A DNA stretch of 64,000 bases from Sorex araneus (GCF_027595985.1 NC_073306.1:95864926-95928925), one strand, 5' to 3'; numbered from the stretch's first letter, positions 23,693 through 36,721 are shown. Translations and numbers: made by a program. Notes: generated from the letters alone by a model not told the origin.

Positions 23693-23939
23693 AGGTGGCA
23701 AACAGGCAACAAGAAGCAGGAATTCAGGGAATTCTACAGAATCTTCAGTTGCCCCCATAGGGTGAACCTGGAGAGATGAGCAAGAGTCTGCCTAGTCCTT
23801 TGATGCACTGCCAGTGACTATTCTAATTCAATTCTAATATTGAATTAGATCACACACACATACACACACAATACACATGCCCTAAAGCCCCACAGTTCTA
23901 TGAGTTAAATACTTATCATCACTCAAAAGACGTAAAACC

Positions 23940-24105
23940 AGACCAATGAGATTGTACAGGGGTTAAATCTCTTGCCTTACATCCTGTTAACCCACTGGAA
24001 TCCCCAACTCCCTATACTACTTCGAGCACCATGAGGGATCACTCCTAAGCATAGGACCATGACTTACCTCTGAGTGCTCCTGGGTTAGCACCACCACCCC
24101 CCTCC
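23940..24105 (+). mobile_element. Old SINE
   Basis: GACCAATGAGATTGTACAGG, CACTGGAATCCCCAAC, GGGATCACTCCTAAGC. Diverged. Confidence 0.55.
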
Positions 24106-24879
24106 AAAAAAAATTCACAGGACTTGTACTTGTACCAGGCCAGTTTCCAGGCAGTGGGGGTGGGTGAGATTTGAACCTTTGTAGTTTCCTTGCAGAGAAA
24201 ACAATGAAGAAAGTGCAAATTCAGGACTAAGTGGGCAGGGTGGATATTAACTGGATAGAGCTTTAAATCCCAAGGCCTTTTTCTAGTGAATGATGGTTTG
24301 AATAGATGGAATCTTGGGGTGGGGTGGGGGGTACTTGCGGACAGGGATCCCCCATACTTGGGAGGAAGACCTCCGAGGACACCTTTCCCTCCTATGACCA
24401 CCCTTCCCCAGGTCCTCTAATCTCCCTCCAGAGCAGCCCAGGCCCCATCCAGGCACCGGCCAGAAGACAGTTTCCACCGTGAGCAGTAAACAAACACTCC
24501 GTCACTCTGCCTTGGTCCCTTTAATAGGAAGCAAAATATTTGGGGACTGAAAAGCTCCTTGATGGAGTATTCTGGTTCTAAGAGCCTGGGGAGCACAGAG
24601 AGGACTGTGCCATCCCTTGAGTGGGTGTTTATATCTGCAAACGCTCAGTAGGTCTTTGTTGAGCCCCTCCTTCGTGCCAAGTGCCATGCGTGAAGATGAG
24701 ATATCAGGAAGTCGAATGCAAGCGTTACCATCCCGACCTCCAAGGGATTCTCTGCTGGTAATGAAGCCCCAGAGGGAAAAACCTTTTAAAGGGCCCTTCA
24801 GACGCACATGGCTCTGGGGGCTTCGGGAGTACGTGACCGTCCTTGGCCGTGTGTGAGCAACGAATTAGCTCACACAGGA

Positions 24880-25700
24880 GAGAGTGCTTGGTAAACACCG
24901 AACCTGGGGTGAAGATGAGGTGTGGGCGAGGAGGCGGGGTTCTGCCGAGCCGCTGGCTGGGACTGGAACCTGGCAGGGCTGGGGAAGCCGAGCTCGGAGC
25001 CGCCCGGCTCGAAGGGCTGCAGCCCAGGATGCTCCCGCCTGCAGCAGACTGGCCGACCCGCGCTGCGTCTCAACCTGCCCTAGGGAGCCCGAGACCAGCT
25101 GCTCTTGCAGCCCGACCCTCGCCCTGACCTTGACTGAACTCCTGCTTGCGGGGGCCACAACGGCGGCTTCTTTCCTTTGTGGCGCAGTAGCGGAGCTGGA
25201 GTCCCCCAGATGCTCTTACATAAGGAGACGCCTGCGCCTCGGCCCAGGTGGCGCCGGGCGCGGCCACTCGCGACGCTGAAGCGCCACCTAGAGGCCATAG
25301 CGCGCAGCTCGGGCTGGAGAGGCCGTGGAGGGAGGGGAGAGGCAGGACGGGTCCAGGCGTCCAAGGCTGGACACCGCCCACCCATCTCCTCGCCAGCCGC
25401 ACTGCCACCTGCTCACGAGAGGGCTGACATGTCTCCGCTTCTCACTGGGGCAGAACTTTGCTGCATCACCTAAAACCCAGATCAAGAGGCAGGAAACCCC
25501 TCTGTTCTGTTCTGAAGACCAGACCCTGGCCGGAAGCGTGACTCCGGCTCTCATGGGAAGAACGTCTTTCCGATGGCTAAGCTGCCTTTGAGGGGGAGTT
25601 TGTCCCCCTGCTGAAGTTTCTGGAATCCCTTCCCAGGCTACGCATGAACGCACCTTCCTTCCGGTCGCTGGTGCAGATGCAAAGAGTTCGGCAGGACACC
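24880..25700. promoter_or_regulatory. Orphan CpG-rich block (CpG island candidate)
   Basis: Marked local rise in G+C and CpG, densest from about 24,925 to 25,330 (for example GCCGAGCCGC, GGCGCCGGGCGCGGCC, CACTCGCGACGC). Several overlapping open frames exist on both strands as expected for GC-rich DNA; none was recognised, and none looks like the first coding exon of MAGI3, the gene next to LRIG2 in human as I recall. It could be a promoter of a non-coding RNA, an enhancer or insulator. Confidence 0.6.
25279..25297 (-). promoter_or_regulatory. CTCF-like site
   Basis: The minus strand reads TGGCCTCTAGGTGGCGCTT, agreeing at about 15 of 19 positions with the CTCF core TGGCCACCAGGGGGCGCTA. It lies in the CpG-rich block. 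Confidence 0.55.
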
Positions 25701-25789
25701 GATTACTGCCTGAAGGCAATTTAGGCCAGCCGGTGGCAGAGTATGAAGAGGAGGGAATCAGTCCCAAAAGGTTTATACTTGGGGGAGGG

Positions 25790-25945
25790 GCGAGAGGAGG
25801 GTGTTGAGGCCACACTCTGCGGTGCTCAGGGGTCACTCCTGGCAGTGCTCAGTTGAACCATACCGGGTGCCAGGGATCAAACCAGGCCAGTGCATGCAGG
25901 AAAGTGCCCTAGCTGCTGTACTATCTCTGATCCCTCAAGCACCTT
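25790..25945 (-). mobile_element. Old SINE next to the CpG-rich block
   Basis: Plus-strand GTTGAGGCCACACTCTG, GGGGTCACTCCTGGC, GGGATCAAACCAGG. Confidence 0.75.
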
Positions 25946-26339
25946 AAAGTTCTCTTCAGGTTTTCTCTTCAATTCTATGCCTCACTGGCACTGTCACTTC
26001 CCGCTACTGGGCTTACTGAATCCTTAAGCAGAATTGGAAAATAAGTTATAAAATATTCAAGCTCTCATTGTTCATCAAGGTCCAGTTTGTGCTGCCTAAA
26101 GACAGCCACTGGGTGTGATCATCAGGAAATGCAGGGGGGGATGCAAGCGGGGCCAGGGTGGGGGGTGGGGGGTATTAGCCCCACGTGCTCCTGAGGACAA
26201 AGCCCTTTAGCACTGACAGGTAAAGGGAAATGTTTCCCTTGGGGGTTGCCGTGCCCTCACCCCCAAAGAAGTTAACACAAGCATTTGCGTCTTCCTGGCC
26301 TTCCCCTTGGTGCTCATAACAGCTTTAACCTAAGATCTT

Positions 26340-26528
26340 TGTTTATTTATTTATTTATTTTGGTTTTTGGACCACACCGGGCAACACTTAGGGGTTACTC
26401 CTGGTTCTATATTCAGGAATCATTCCAGGCTGTACTCGGAGACCATATGAGATGCTGGAGGTCAAAGCAGGGTCAGCTACATTCCAGGCAAGTGCCTTAC
26501 CCATGTACTATCACTCCAGTCCAGCCTC
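26340..26528 (-). mobile_element. SINE with TSD
   Basis: Flanked by AACCTAAGATCTT (26,327-26,339 and 26,529-26,541). (TTTA)n tail on the left. Confidence 0.94.
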
Positions 26529-26849
26529 AACCTAAGATCTTGAGCTAAGGGTCACGGTCCTGGCTGTCTTGTGGGGAAGGAAACAGATACAAAAAGAAAT
26601 TTTCCTCCAGAAATCCTTTGCTCTAGGAAAATAGATTGGAACCTGAGTGCTATGATTCATTTCCCAATGCCATCAGCCCCCTTGGCATGAAACCAGCATC
26701 TTATGGACTGAAGAGAATATTCTGAGAAGCAATTTGGTGCATCACTGGTGGTTGAGAGAATTAACTCACAATCATGAGAATACACAGCCCGGTGGATTTG
26801 GTGGACCCAGGAGGGAATAATGTTCGTCAGTCACGTGAGGCATTTTCTA

Positions 26850-26985
26850 GGAGATTGGACAGGGGTCAGGCCTTTGCCTTGCATTGATTGAACAGTGAAT
26901 CCATCCCCCAGGCAGTGTATGATCTCCTGGCACTGCTGGGCATGACCCGCAAATACAGCACTGGGAGTAGCCCCTGAGCAAACTC
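26850..26985 (+). mobile_element. Old SINE
   Basis: GGAGATTGGACAGGGG, GCCTTTGCCTTGCATTG, AGTAGCCCCTGAGC; middle lost. Confidence 0.5.
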
Positions 26986-28260
26986 ACCCATTCCACCCCC
27001 AGACCCCACCCCACCCCACCCCACCAAAAAACACTCTTTGGGAGACTCAAAACTTCTGGAACAGATTCTTCTTTATTCTCTTTTTTATGAAGTCAGATAG
27101 TCTCTTTGTCCCCATGAAATTTCACACAAACGCTTTTAATTATTATTCTTCCGCTAAAATGGGTCTCCTCCTGAGACAGATAAGGGCCTCTAAACCATGG
27201 ATAAAGCAAAGACACAGTGGGGTGGTAGCTGAAGTGGACTCTCTGCTCTGGGTGGGGGGATAACAAGCAACAAAACACTTTCAGGCTGGAAGAAGCCTTT
27301 AAGAGCAGCTAGTGACAGTGCAAATGTTCCTGTGCAGGGCCCAAGACCATGAGAGCCGGCAATAGAGTGAGCTCCTAGATAAACGGTAGGCCTGGCCAGA
27401 ATCTCAGTCCAATACATTCCTAGTTCCACTTAATCACAATTCCGGGAGATCTTGTTTCTATGTAAAATCCAGCTGAGAGCCCAAATCTCCTGGTTTGGCC
27501 CCGATGCTGCCTCTTCGGGGAAATTGCTGACGATCTGCATGTGGGACGAGGTGGGGAGGGAAGGGGCGGAAGGAGCGGCATTCCATCCCGAGGAACCGAA
27601 GCCAGCTCTCATGACTCTGTGGAGGGAATGCTGGCTAGACTCCGCCGAGCGGAGGTGTGTTTATTCCCATCTCAGAGAGCTAGGGAGCCATCCCAGAACC
27701 AAGGTACTGACTGCCCTCAGCTCACACAGATGCAAAGGTGGCAGGTGGGGTTGGTCGGTTCTGCACTGAAGCCACTGCTCTCCATTAGTACCTCTCACCC
27801 GGGAGTTCGACAGCCTCTGGGGGCTGCAGGTGAAAATCACATACATGGGCAGGGTGGCATGACATGTGACTAGGGGACCAACTGGTGGCCCAGGGGGGCT
27901 GCAGGAAGGAAGCAAATTCATTAGAGAACCACCGGGTCAGGAAAAGGTTGAGACACAGGCTGTAACCCCTGACTTAAAGGTGTAGGTGGGACCCAGGGAA
28001 ATGCAGAGAAAATGTTTGTTGGCTTCAGAGCAGGAGGCAGTAATGCCCCACTGTCCTCCTTGGCCAAGAGGAGCGAATTTCCATCATACATGGCAAGTTA
28101 GGAATTTGGCGGAATAGGTTCTTTCTCCTGCCCAACTCCATTATGGGAAATGGGGGAAAGAAGGAAGTGCAGAAAGAAAATATTCAGGAGCTGAGGTTTC
28201 AAGGGACAGAAAGAAGAGCAAATAGGCTAGTTTCCTAAACCCTCGGTATTCTTATGGCCA
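26986..28260. other. Unassigned intergenic sequence
   Basis: Repeat-poor, moderately GC-rich around 27,430-27,900. No gene recognised. Confidence 0.5.
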
Positions 28261-28264
28261 CACC

Positions 28265-28525
28265 CCAGCTTGGAGCACTGTAGCACACTGTAGCACTGTC
28301 GTCCTGTTATTCATCGATTTGCTCTAGTAACATCTCCATTGTAAGACTTGTTGTTACTGTTTTTGGCATATCGAATATGCCAAGGGTAGCTTGCCAGGCT
28401 CTGCCGTGTGGGCGGGATACTCTCGGTAGCTTGCCAGGCTCTCCTAGAGAGACAGAGGAATCAAACCCAGGTCAGCTGCGTGCAAGGCAAATACCCTACC
28501 CGCTGTGCTATCACTCCAGTCCACT
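28265..28525 (-). mobile_element. Long SINE: tRNA head plus extra body
   Basis: On the minus strand: GGACTGGAGTGATAGCACAG head, box B-like GGTTTGATTCC, then a body absent from the short SINE (GGAGAGCCTGGCAAGCTACC, GGCATATTCGATATGCC, AACAGTAACAACAAGTC) ending in CTACAGTG repeats. Partial copies of the body are at 19,414-19,566 and 42,173-42,248. Confidence 0.85.
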
Positions 28526-28799
28526 TGGAGCACTACCCAAGAAATTCTGTCATGCTTAACGACTCTCACCAATTCAACAAGTCTTTCATCAGCTAGAACT
28601 TAGAGGCAGGAAAGGACTTCTGAGGGAAATGAATCAGTTACTCCTGAAAAGTGGAGTTTCCTCCTGATTGAACCCCTTTCCTGAGGTGAGAAAGAAAGGA
28701 ACACAGCCAGCTCAGAGCTTTTTCTAAATTCACCTGCTCAAAGGAAGAAAGCAGACGTTGAGGAAGGGAAGATAAGGAGGTAATTTTTAAATGTCTTAT

Positions 28800-29510
28800 T
28801 TGTGGGGGCAGGGTGTGGGGAGGGCAGGTCATATCCAGTGATGCTCAGGGCTTAGTCCTGGCTCTACACTCAGGGATCACTCCTGGCGGTGTTTGGGGGA
28901 CCATATGGGGTGCCAGGGTTAGAACTTGGGTTGTCTGCATGTAAGGCAAGCCATACCCGCTGTACTATCTATCTCTCCAGCCCTTCAAATGTCTTCACAC
29001 GTACGCAGCCTTCTTGCTGCTGACCCTTCAGGAAAGTACACATGTCACAGGTGAGTCAGAAGCCTAAGGTCTGGACAAAGCATGAAAGATGGTGCAAGTG
29101 AGGAATCAGATGCAGGAAGCCAAATACCTGGCCACATGATGCATTGTTTCCCCTCCCCCCCTTTATGGCTTCTCAGGAAGTTCTCAGTATCACACACTTG
29201 CATCTTCACCTTTAAGTACCTTTTCAATAGTAGATCTGTGTGGTCCCCAGATTCCCCCCACATTAACATGCATAACGTGTATAACATGCAGAAAGTTCAG
29301 AACCTGGAAGCAGTGGCCCTCAGTGGTTTTGTTGTTGTTGTTGTTGTTCTGCCCACACCCAGCACTGTTTAGAGCTTACTCCTGGCTCTGTGCTCAGGGA
29401 TCACTCAAACGGGTCCAGAGGACCATATGAAGGCTTGTGGGTTTGAAGGGATCAAACCCAGGTCAGCCTCACTCCAGGTAATCTGCTGTCCTCTCTCTCC
29501 AACCCCTCCC
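28800..29510 (-). mobile_element. Two SINEs on the minus strand
   Basis: 28,800-28,985 (plus-strand TCATATCCAGTGATGCTC, ACCATATGGGGTGCC, TATCTCTCCAGCCC) and 29,330-29,510 with a (TTG)n tail (GCCCACACCCAGCACTG, GATCAAACCCAGG). About 340 bp of unassigned sequence between them. Confidence 0.82.
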
Positions 29511-30067
29511 CTGACCATGAGACTATCCTACTTTCAGGCACCTGCTGTTTCTGACAGGGAACATACCTGTGCACTCAACAATGATTCCTTCCAGCCCCTA
29601 TCACTGCTAACCTTAACTCCAGGCCCAGTTTCCCAGACAGAGTAACTCAGATTGGCTTTGATGGAACAACTGAAAAGGACACAAAACTTAAACTTGAGCT
29701 GGCATCTAACTCCAGAGCAGGCACATCTGCCACATATGGGATTCTGCTTATTTTTAAAACCTGCCTTCTTGGGAGACAGTGAGTGGAAGTCAAAAAACAT
29801 ACATACAGCAACGCTTCAAATTCCTTGCTTCTGCTTCCCAGATGCACTCTTGGCTTATTCAGTGAAAACATCAGTTTGCCAACTTTAGTGCTGGGGCCTT
29901 TGAATTTCTGGGAGGCCCAACAGGCTCAGCTGTGGGGCTGTAAGTTGGGGCCAGCATGCTCACAGGTGTCACGGAAACAAACATAGTTCTGATAAACTAG
30001 ATGGTTTCTTGGTGATGTTTTTCAGCACATAATTCAAGGACAGAAAGGATAGGAGAAAGCATGAGCT

Positions 30068-30255
30068 TTGTTTTATTTGTTGGGGGTAAAGGGGAGAGGC
30101 ACTCCCGTCGGCGATCAGGGTTTTATTCCTGGTTCTGAGCTCAGGGATTATTTCTGGCAGGCTCAGGGGACCTTATGCAGTGCCAGAGATGGAACCCGAG
30201 TCAGCTATGAGCCAGGCAAGCACCCTACCCACTATACTATCTCTCTGGCCCAAAG
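30068..30255 (-). mobile_element. Old SINE
   Basis: Plus-strand GGGTTTTATTCCTGG, GGAACCCGAGTCAGC, CACTATACTATCTCTCTGG. Confidence 0.78.
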
Positions 30256-30506
30256 AAAGCATGAAATATGGAGTCTATGATCTTAGGCTACTCACATAGC
30301 CCAACTTATAAAAAAGAATTCTACCTAACTGGCTGAGTTATTGGAATGGTGTTTGCTTCTGGAGGCAGCCACAAAATACCAAAATGGGGTGACTTACAGA
30401 ATGAGTTCATTTTGTCCAGTTCTGAAGGTTACATGTTTAAGACCAATGTGTTGGCAGACTCCATTTCTTGTGAGGCCTCTTGCCTTGGCATCCAGACAGC
30501 CGCTTT

Positions 30507-31578
30507 TTTTTTTTAATAAAGTTTATTGAATCACCATGTGGAGGGTTACATAGTTCTCTCAGGATTATGTCAGTTATACAATACTCAAACACCCTTCCCT
30601 TCACCAGTGCCCATATTCCATCACCAACCACCCCATTATACCTCCCGCCCCCTCCCGCCTCCCCAGTCCCCGCCCTTGAAAGTGATAAATTTCACTTTGT
30701 TTACGCTTTATCTTGGTTACATTCCATGTTTCAACACATAACTCACTATTGTTGCTAGGGTTTCCCCCCAAAAAAGAAAAGACAGTCCTACTGTCAAGGA
30801 AGCATTTGATAGCTCTCCATTGCTGAGAATGTAGAGATATTAAGTCCCGCTGTTTGTTACATAACTTTTCTATTTTCTCCCTCCCGCCTCGTCCCGTGCC
30901 ACCGAGTTCACGCCTGTTTAGTAATCACCACGCTGCTTGACAAAGGGGGAAAAAAAAAAAAAACGAAAAAGATGGTTATTTCCCGTCATCAGCCGGCGTG
31001 GGGCTCTGGCTTAGTTGGTAGTCTGGAAGAATGTCTGCCAACAGTTTCTGGAACCAAAAGTAATATGCTGGTATCGGCCCCTGCTCGAGGTTCCACCAGC
31101 GCCCCACTGTTCCAAGTACATAATAATTTATTCCCTTGTATTCCATTCCCACGCCACCAGGTCCGTGTCAGCTTAATGGACATCATACTATGGTTAACGC
31201 CACGCCGCATTTCTTCCCGAGAAAGAAGGATATTTCTTCTCAGCCGGTGTGGGGATATGGCTTAGTTCAGTCTATAGAGATGGCTACCACTTTGATTGCC
31301 TTCAATATTTCAGCAAGAGACTTACTATTCTTGTTAGGATTTCCCACCAAAGTCCGACCAGTTAAGAAGGAACCATTTCATATTGGTTATGATTAAATGA
31401 CATTAGGTCGCACGGCCATGGCAGCGGCCTCGCAGCTTTGAATTTCTGTATAAAGTCCAGGGAAAGTACAGCCAGAAATTACACGTCACTACAAACTTTA
31501 ACCCTATTATGGTCCCCCCAAAGTCCAACCCGTTACAAAGGAACCATTTCATATTGCTGATGATTAGATGACATTAGG
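30507..31578 (-). mobile_element. Composite retroposon with internally repeated modules
   Basis: A 1,072-bp minus-strand insertion with poly(T) on the left and a perfect 12-bp duplication GACAGCCGCTTT (30,495-30,506 and 31,579-31,590). On the minus strand it ends CATGGTGATTCAATAAACTTTATT plus A-run, with a G-rich tract before it, like the other shared-3'-module elements. Its 5' part is different and internally repetitive: the block with AATATGAAATGGTTCCTT and GGACTTTGG occurs twice (around 31,330-31,400 and 31,505-31,575), and a CCGGCGTGGGG / CCGGTGTGGGG block twice (around 30,993 and 31,241). No ORF of note. Confidence 0.82.
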
Positions 31579-31590
31579 GACAGCCGCTTT

Positions 31591-32239
31591 CTTGCCACGT
31601 CCTCACATTCTCTTGCTTTTCAGCATGCATGTCTGGGGTTTAAATTTTCAGGCCAGTTGTATAGGATTGGGGCCTATCCTAAAGACCTCCTTGTCAGAGA
31701 CCTTTTCTCCAAATACAGTCAAACTATATGCAGAATCTCCTGCCCCCGCACGAAGATTACATGGTGCTGGGGGGCAGTTTATGGGTGTGACTGCCAAGCT
31801 ACTGGAAAACTAGGAATCTGGGTGGAGGAGGCCCAATCCCGATCTGAGCAGGCTTGGAGATCTCAGCTACGGGTCCTGCATCCTCTGTCGGTCCCTTCAT
31901 GCGTGAGGCTCGTCTGAGCGTGTGGAAAGTGGCCTTGAGCGTGGCTGCAGCTGGGTTCTGGAGGGTTTTGGCTGCTGGTGTTCTGCTTTGGGTGGGGAGG
32001 GAAACTCAACCTGCCCCCACCCCGAGGTGCGGGATGACAGTGATACAGTCAAACTGAGAAAGCAGAGGCAGAGATTTGCAAACTTATTGCCCCCTTTTCA
32101 GAAAATAAAATCTCAGCATCTGCTAGGAAATAGCACCCTAAATTATAGTCTAGGGTGCTGCTGCCCTCCACCCCACCCCTGGGTACCAGTGGAGGGTGGG
32201 ATTGTTCACTTTATGTAACATCAGGTTAGTTCCAACAGA
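31591..32239. other. Unassigned intergenic sequence
   Basis: 3' flank of the 30.5-kb retroposon; nothing recognised. Confidence 0.5.
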
Positions 32240-32390
32240 AATTTGGACCCTAGGGACCTAGGTCCAGTGGACACGTACTTGCCTGGCATGTGTCTAGCCT
32301 GGGTCCAATCCCCAGCTCTGCATATATTTCCCCGGGCCTGCCAGGAGCAAATCCTGAGCCCAGCTAGGTATGGTCCAAAAACAAACAAAA
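32240..32390 (+). mobile_element. Old SINE
   Basis: GGACCTAGGTCCAGTGG, GGGTCCAATCCCCAGC, CTAGGTATGGTCCAAAAAC. Confidence 0.7.
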
Positions 32391-32753
32391 ATTTGGGACA
32401 TAAAATGCCAGCCCATAACAAAGACTAAATGACAAAGTAGGAACTTGATAGAAACTCATGTTTCCTTTATTTGGCATAGGTAAAGAATTCGAGCTTAATT
32501 AGGGCATAATTTTAATTCCTCACTGTGGAAAACAAATGAACTGCTGCAGAACCTCCACCCATGAGATATAGAGCCCGATGATTTTTTTTTTTAGATTTAA
32601 GGGAAATTTCATGTGTTTTATGTTAAACTGGAGAAACTGACAGCACATGTACTTTTTGTTGATATGTAAAATTGCATTCCATTTCTTTAAACCTCATTAA
32701 AGAATTTAATCACTGACACCTTCCAGATTAAAACTATGACCACCTGGCTAGGG

Positions 32754-33090
32754 GGTGGGAGATGGCTCAAAGGGCCAGGCTGTGTGCTCTGCATGCAGGA
32801 GCCCAAGGTTCGAACCTTAGCACCACACTGTTTCTCGGAGCCACTGGGAGGGGCCGGAGCGATAGTACAGTGGGTAGAGTATTTGTCTTGCACACAGCTG
32901 ACCCGGGTTCAATCCCTGGCATCCCATATGGTCCCCTGAACACTGCCAGGAGTAATTCCTGAGTACAGAGCCAGGAGTAACCCCTGAGCATTGCTGGGTG
33001 TGACCCAAAAAGAAAAAAAAAAGTAAAAGAAAAAAATAACCACTGGGAGTTCCTGAGTACTGCTAGGTGCAGCCCTCAAAAGCAAAAAAA
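32754..33090 (+). mobile_element. Older tRNA-derived SINE, interrupted
   Basis: Head GGGAGATGGCTCAAAGGGCC and B-box-like GGTTCGAACC; 3' end GAGTTCCTGAGTACTGCTAGG and a short A-run. Same lineage as 20,740-20,870. Confidence 0.7.
32851..33039 (+). mobile_element. Young SINE nested in an older SINE
   Basis: Flanked by CCACTGGGAG (32,841-32,850 and 33,040-33,049). The host is an older tRNA-derived SINE at 32,754-32,850 continuing at 33,040-33,090. Confidence 0.95.
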
Positions 33091-33390
33091 AAGCTGCTTC
33101 GTAGCCATCTAAAGACTGTACAATTAATTTGCCAGTGAATATTTATAGCACTACACAATTTTCAGTTTAACAGGAGACAGAACAGTACAGGGGGAGGACA
33201 TATATTTTTTTTTAATCGGATTGCAAAGGCATAAGGAAAAAATGCCAGTTGAGGGATGTATAAGTAGGAATGCCTTTAGTTGAGTTAGACAAAAAAAAAA
33301 AAGGGGGGGAGTGGGGGGGAGGAAGAAATAACAATCCCCAAACAACTTCTAAATTAAAGGCAACAATAAACAATAAAAGGAAAAAAAGGA

Positions 33391-34759
<1,369 letters not shown>

Positions 34760-34819
34760 AATAAAAGGGAAAAAAGGAAGAAAAAAAGGAAAATGAGAGA
34801 GGGAGAGAGAGAGAGAGAG

Positions 34820-34990
34820 AGAGGAGCATCTGCCAAAGAGGCAGGCTGTGGGGATGGGAAGGAAACTGGGGACATTGGTGGTGGGAAATGTAAACTGGTG
34901 AAGAGATGGATACTGGATGACTAAAACCCAATCATGAACAACTTTGTAACTGTGTATCTCATGATAATTCAATTAAAAATGTTTTTAATG
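34820..34990 (+). mobile_element. Retroposon 3' module remnant
   Basis: AGCATCTGCCAAAGAGGCAGG, GACATTGGTGGTGGGAAATG, CCAATCATGAACAACTTTG and CTCATGATAATTCAATTAAA. Immediately follows a (GA)n run after the HNRNPC retrocopy. Confidence 0.65.
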
Positions 34991-35024
34991 AAAAATAATT
35001 TAATTAATTTTTTAACTTTCTTAT

Positions 35025-35150
35025 TCTTTTTTTCTTTTTGGGTCACACCTGGCAGTGCCCAGGGGACCAGATGGGATGCTAGGAATAGAACCCGGGTCGG
35101 CCGTGTGCAAGGCAAATGCCCTACCTGCTGTGCTATTGCTCCAGCCCCTT
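35025..35150 (-). mobile_element. SINE with internal deletion
   Basis: Plus-strand TTTGGGTCACACCTGG, GGGATGCTAGGAATAGAACC, GTGCTATTGCTCCAGCCCC; the 'gctctgcactcagg' part is missing. Confidence 0.9.
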
Positions 35151-35270
35151 AATTTTTTTTTTGACTGTCCAAGTTTTAGGTCTGCCTAAGAATCCATCTG
35201 TGGTCTCACAGGCCAGCTGATGGTGCAATACAGTATCACTTCCCCACCCTGGCTCTTGCTTTCCACTCAC

Positions 35271-35960
35271 ACTTTATAAATACTGTGTTTTACAAAGCTG
35301 TTCGTGATGACTTAGACATCCAATATACCAATGGCTAATCCCACCACCATTGCACCTTCCCACCACTATTATTTGGTGGGTGAGCCCAGAATGCACCCAA
35401 ACAGAGCCCCAGTAGCAAAAACCTCTACACTCCACGGTTGCTACCATGCCCCTGGCCAGACTCCAGTGCTCGAGATGAGCCTCATCCAGAAATTAGTCTG
35501 TTGAAAAACACAGGTATGCAAGTTTTGTGACTGAAATCTCCAGGCTCTAAAGGAATCAGGGATGGATGACCTCCCATTTCCCTGTACTTCCAGAAGCACA
35601 GATAGCCAAGCACATCCCAAAGCCAACACCCAGTTAAAAATTTAACTCCAATTGTATCACCCCATTAAAAATTCTGGACTTCCAGGAGCACATGGCCATG
35701 CAACATCTCCAACTCTACAACACTGTTAAACCAGGAGGAGCAACCGGATCGAATGGGATGTAATGTGGAAGGCATCCAATCTCAGTAAGCAAAATATCAA
35801 CACAGAAGGCTTAACCTATAACATTTTAATAATCTCTTATACAAGGGCTTCATAATAGCTCCATGTGAGATACAACAATTTTCACTTTCTTCTGAGAACA
35901 CATTTCTTTTAAAGTATAACAAGCAATATAAAATCAATTGAGGGCCTGCAATGAAGGCAG
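35271..35960. mobile_element. Inverted (twin-primed?) copy of retroelement family A
   Basis: The 3' end of family A lies on the minus strand at 35,271-35,368 (rc of CCACCACCATTGCACC...TTTATAAATAC), directly followed by the body on the plus strand at about 35,375-35,955 (AACACAGGTATGC, ACAACACTGTTAAACCAGG, TATAACAAGCAATATAAAATC). In intact copies these two parts are contiguous and co-oriented. The geometry matches 5' inversion by twin priming. Confidence 0.6.
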
Positions 35961-36119
35961 GTGTCCATGACCTTAGGCAAACTTGTAAGAAAATCCTACT
36001 GGCCGAGTTGTCAAAACGGGGCTTGTTTCCTTGGGCTTGTATGAGAGCTTGTTTGTCTGTGTGCGCAGAAGCTGGTGTGATATGTGCTTCAGAGGTCCCA
36101 GAGCATCAGGCCAGGAGTA

Positions 36120-36280
36120 ACACCAAAGCAACTTGTGGCAATGGGTAGACACTTGCTTTGCATGCGGCTGAGCCCAGTTCAAATCCTGGCACCACCAGAG
36201 GTCACGCCCGAGAAGAGCCTTCGAGAAAGGCTCCTGAGGATTGCCAGACATGACCCCAACACCCTACCCCTCCCCCCAAA
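36120..36280 (+). mobile_element. Old SINE
   Basis: GGCAATGGGTAGACACTTG, CCAGTTCAAATCCTGG, GGATTGCCAGACATGACCCC. Confidence 0.5.
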
Positions 36281-36721
36281 AAAGAAATGGAAGTATGTTG
36301 AGCACAACCTTCAGAGAGTTGCATCTCTAATGAAAAACTCTCCAAGTTGTTAAGAGCACCAACATTTCTCAAAGATTTTGTAAATCATAAATCCACCCAG
36401 AAGGAAATGATGCCTTCAGATTCCTCCCCAAAGCACCCACAGAGTGCACCCAAAGCACGCTCTTCCTAATGAACTTATTATTTTTGGTGCTGGATATCAA
36501 GCCCCAGACACGTGAAGCCTGTGCTCACTGCAATCTTTTCAGCCTACGGCTCCCATTCCAGCACAGTGGCGGCCTGACTGCCAAGGCAGGAGAGCGGAGG
36601 CCTGCTGGGCACAGCCTGGGCTCCAGGCAGCCCTCTGGTGCAGACAAATAGCAGCAACCAAAGAAGGGCAGCTCCTTCCCTGGGAGCTTGTGTAGTTACT
36701 TGGAAATCTCCAAAGATTAAG

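Noticed and set aside
24884-25836. Several 90-180-codon frames in the CpG-rich block as a new gene
   Set aside because: Overlapping frames on both strands are expected in GC-rich DNA. None has recognisable domains, and the composition is Pro/Ala/Arg-rich in all frames.
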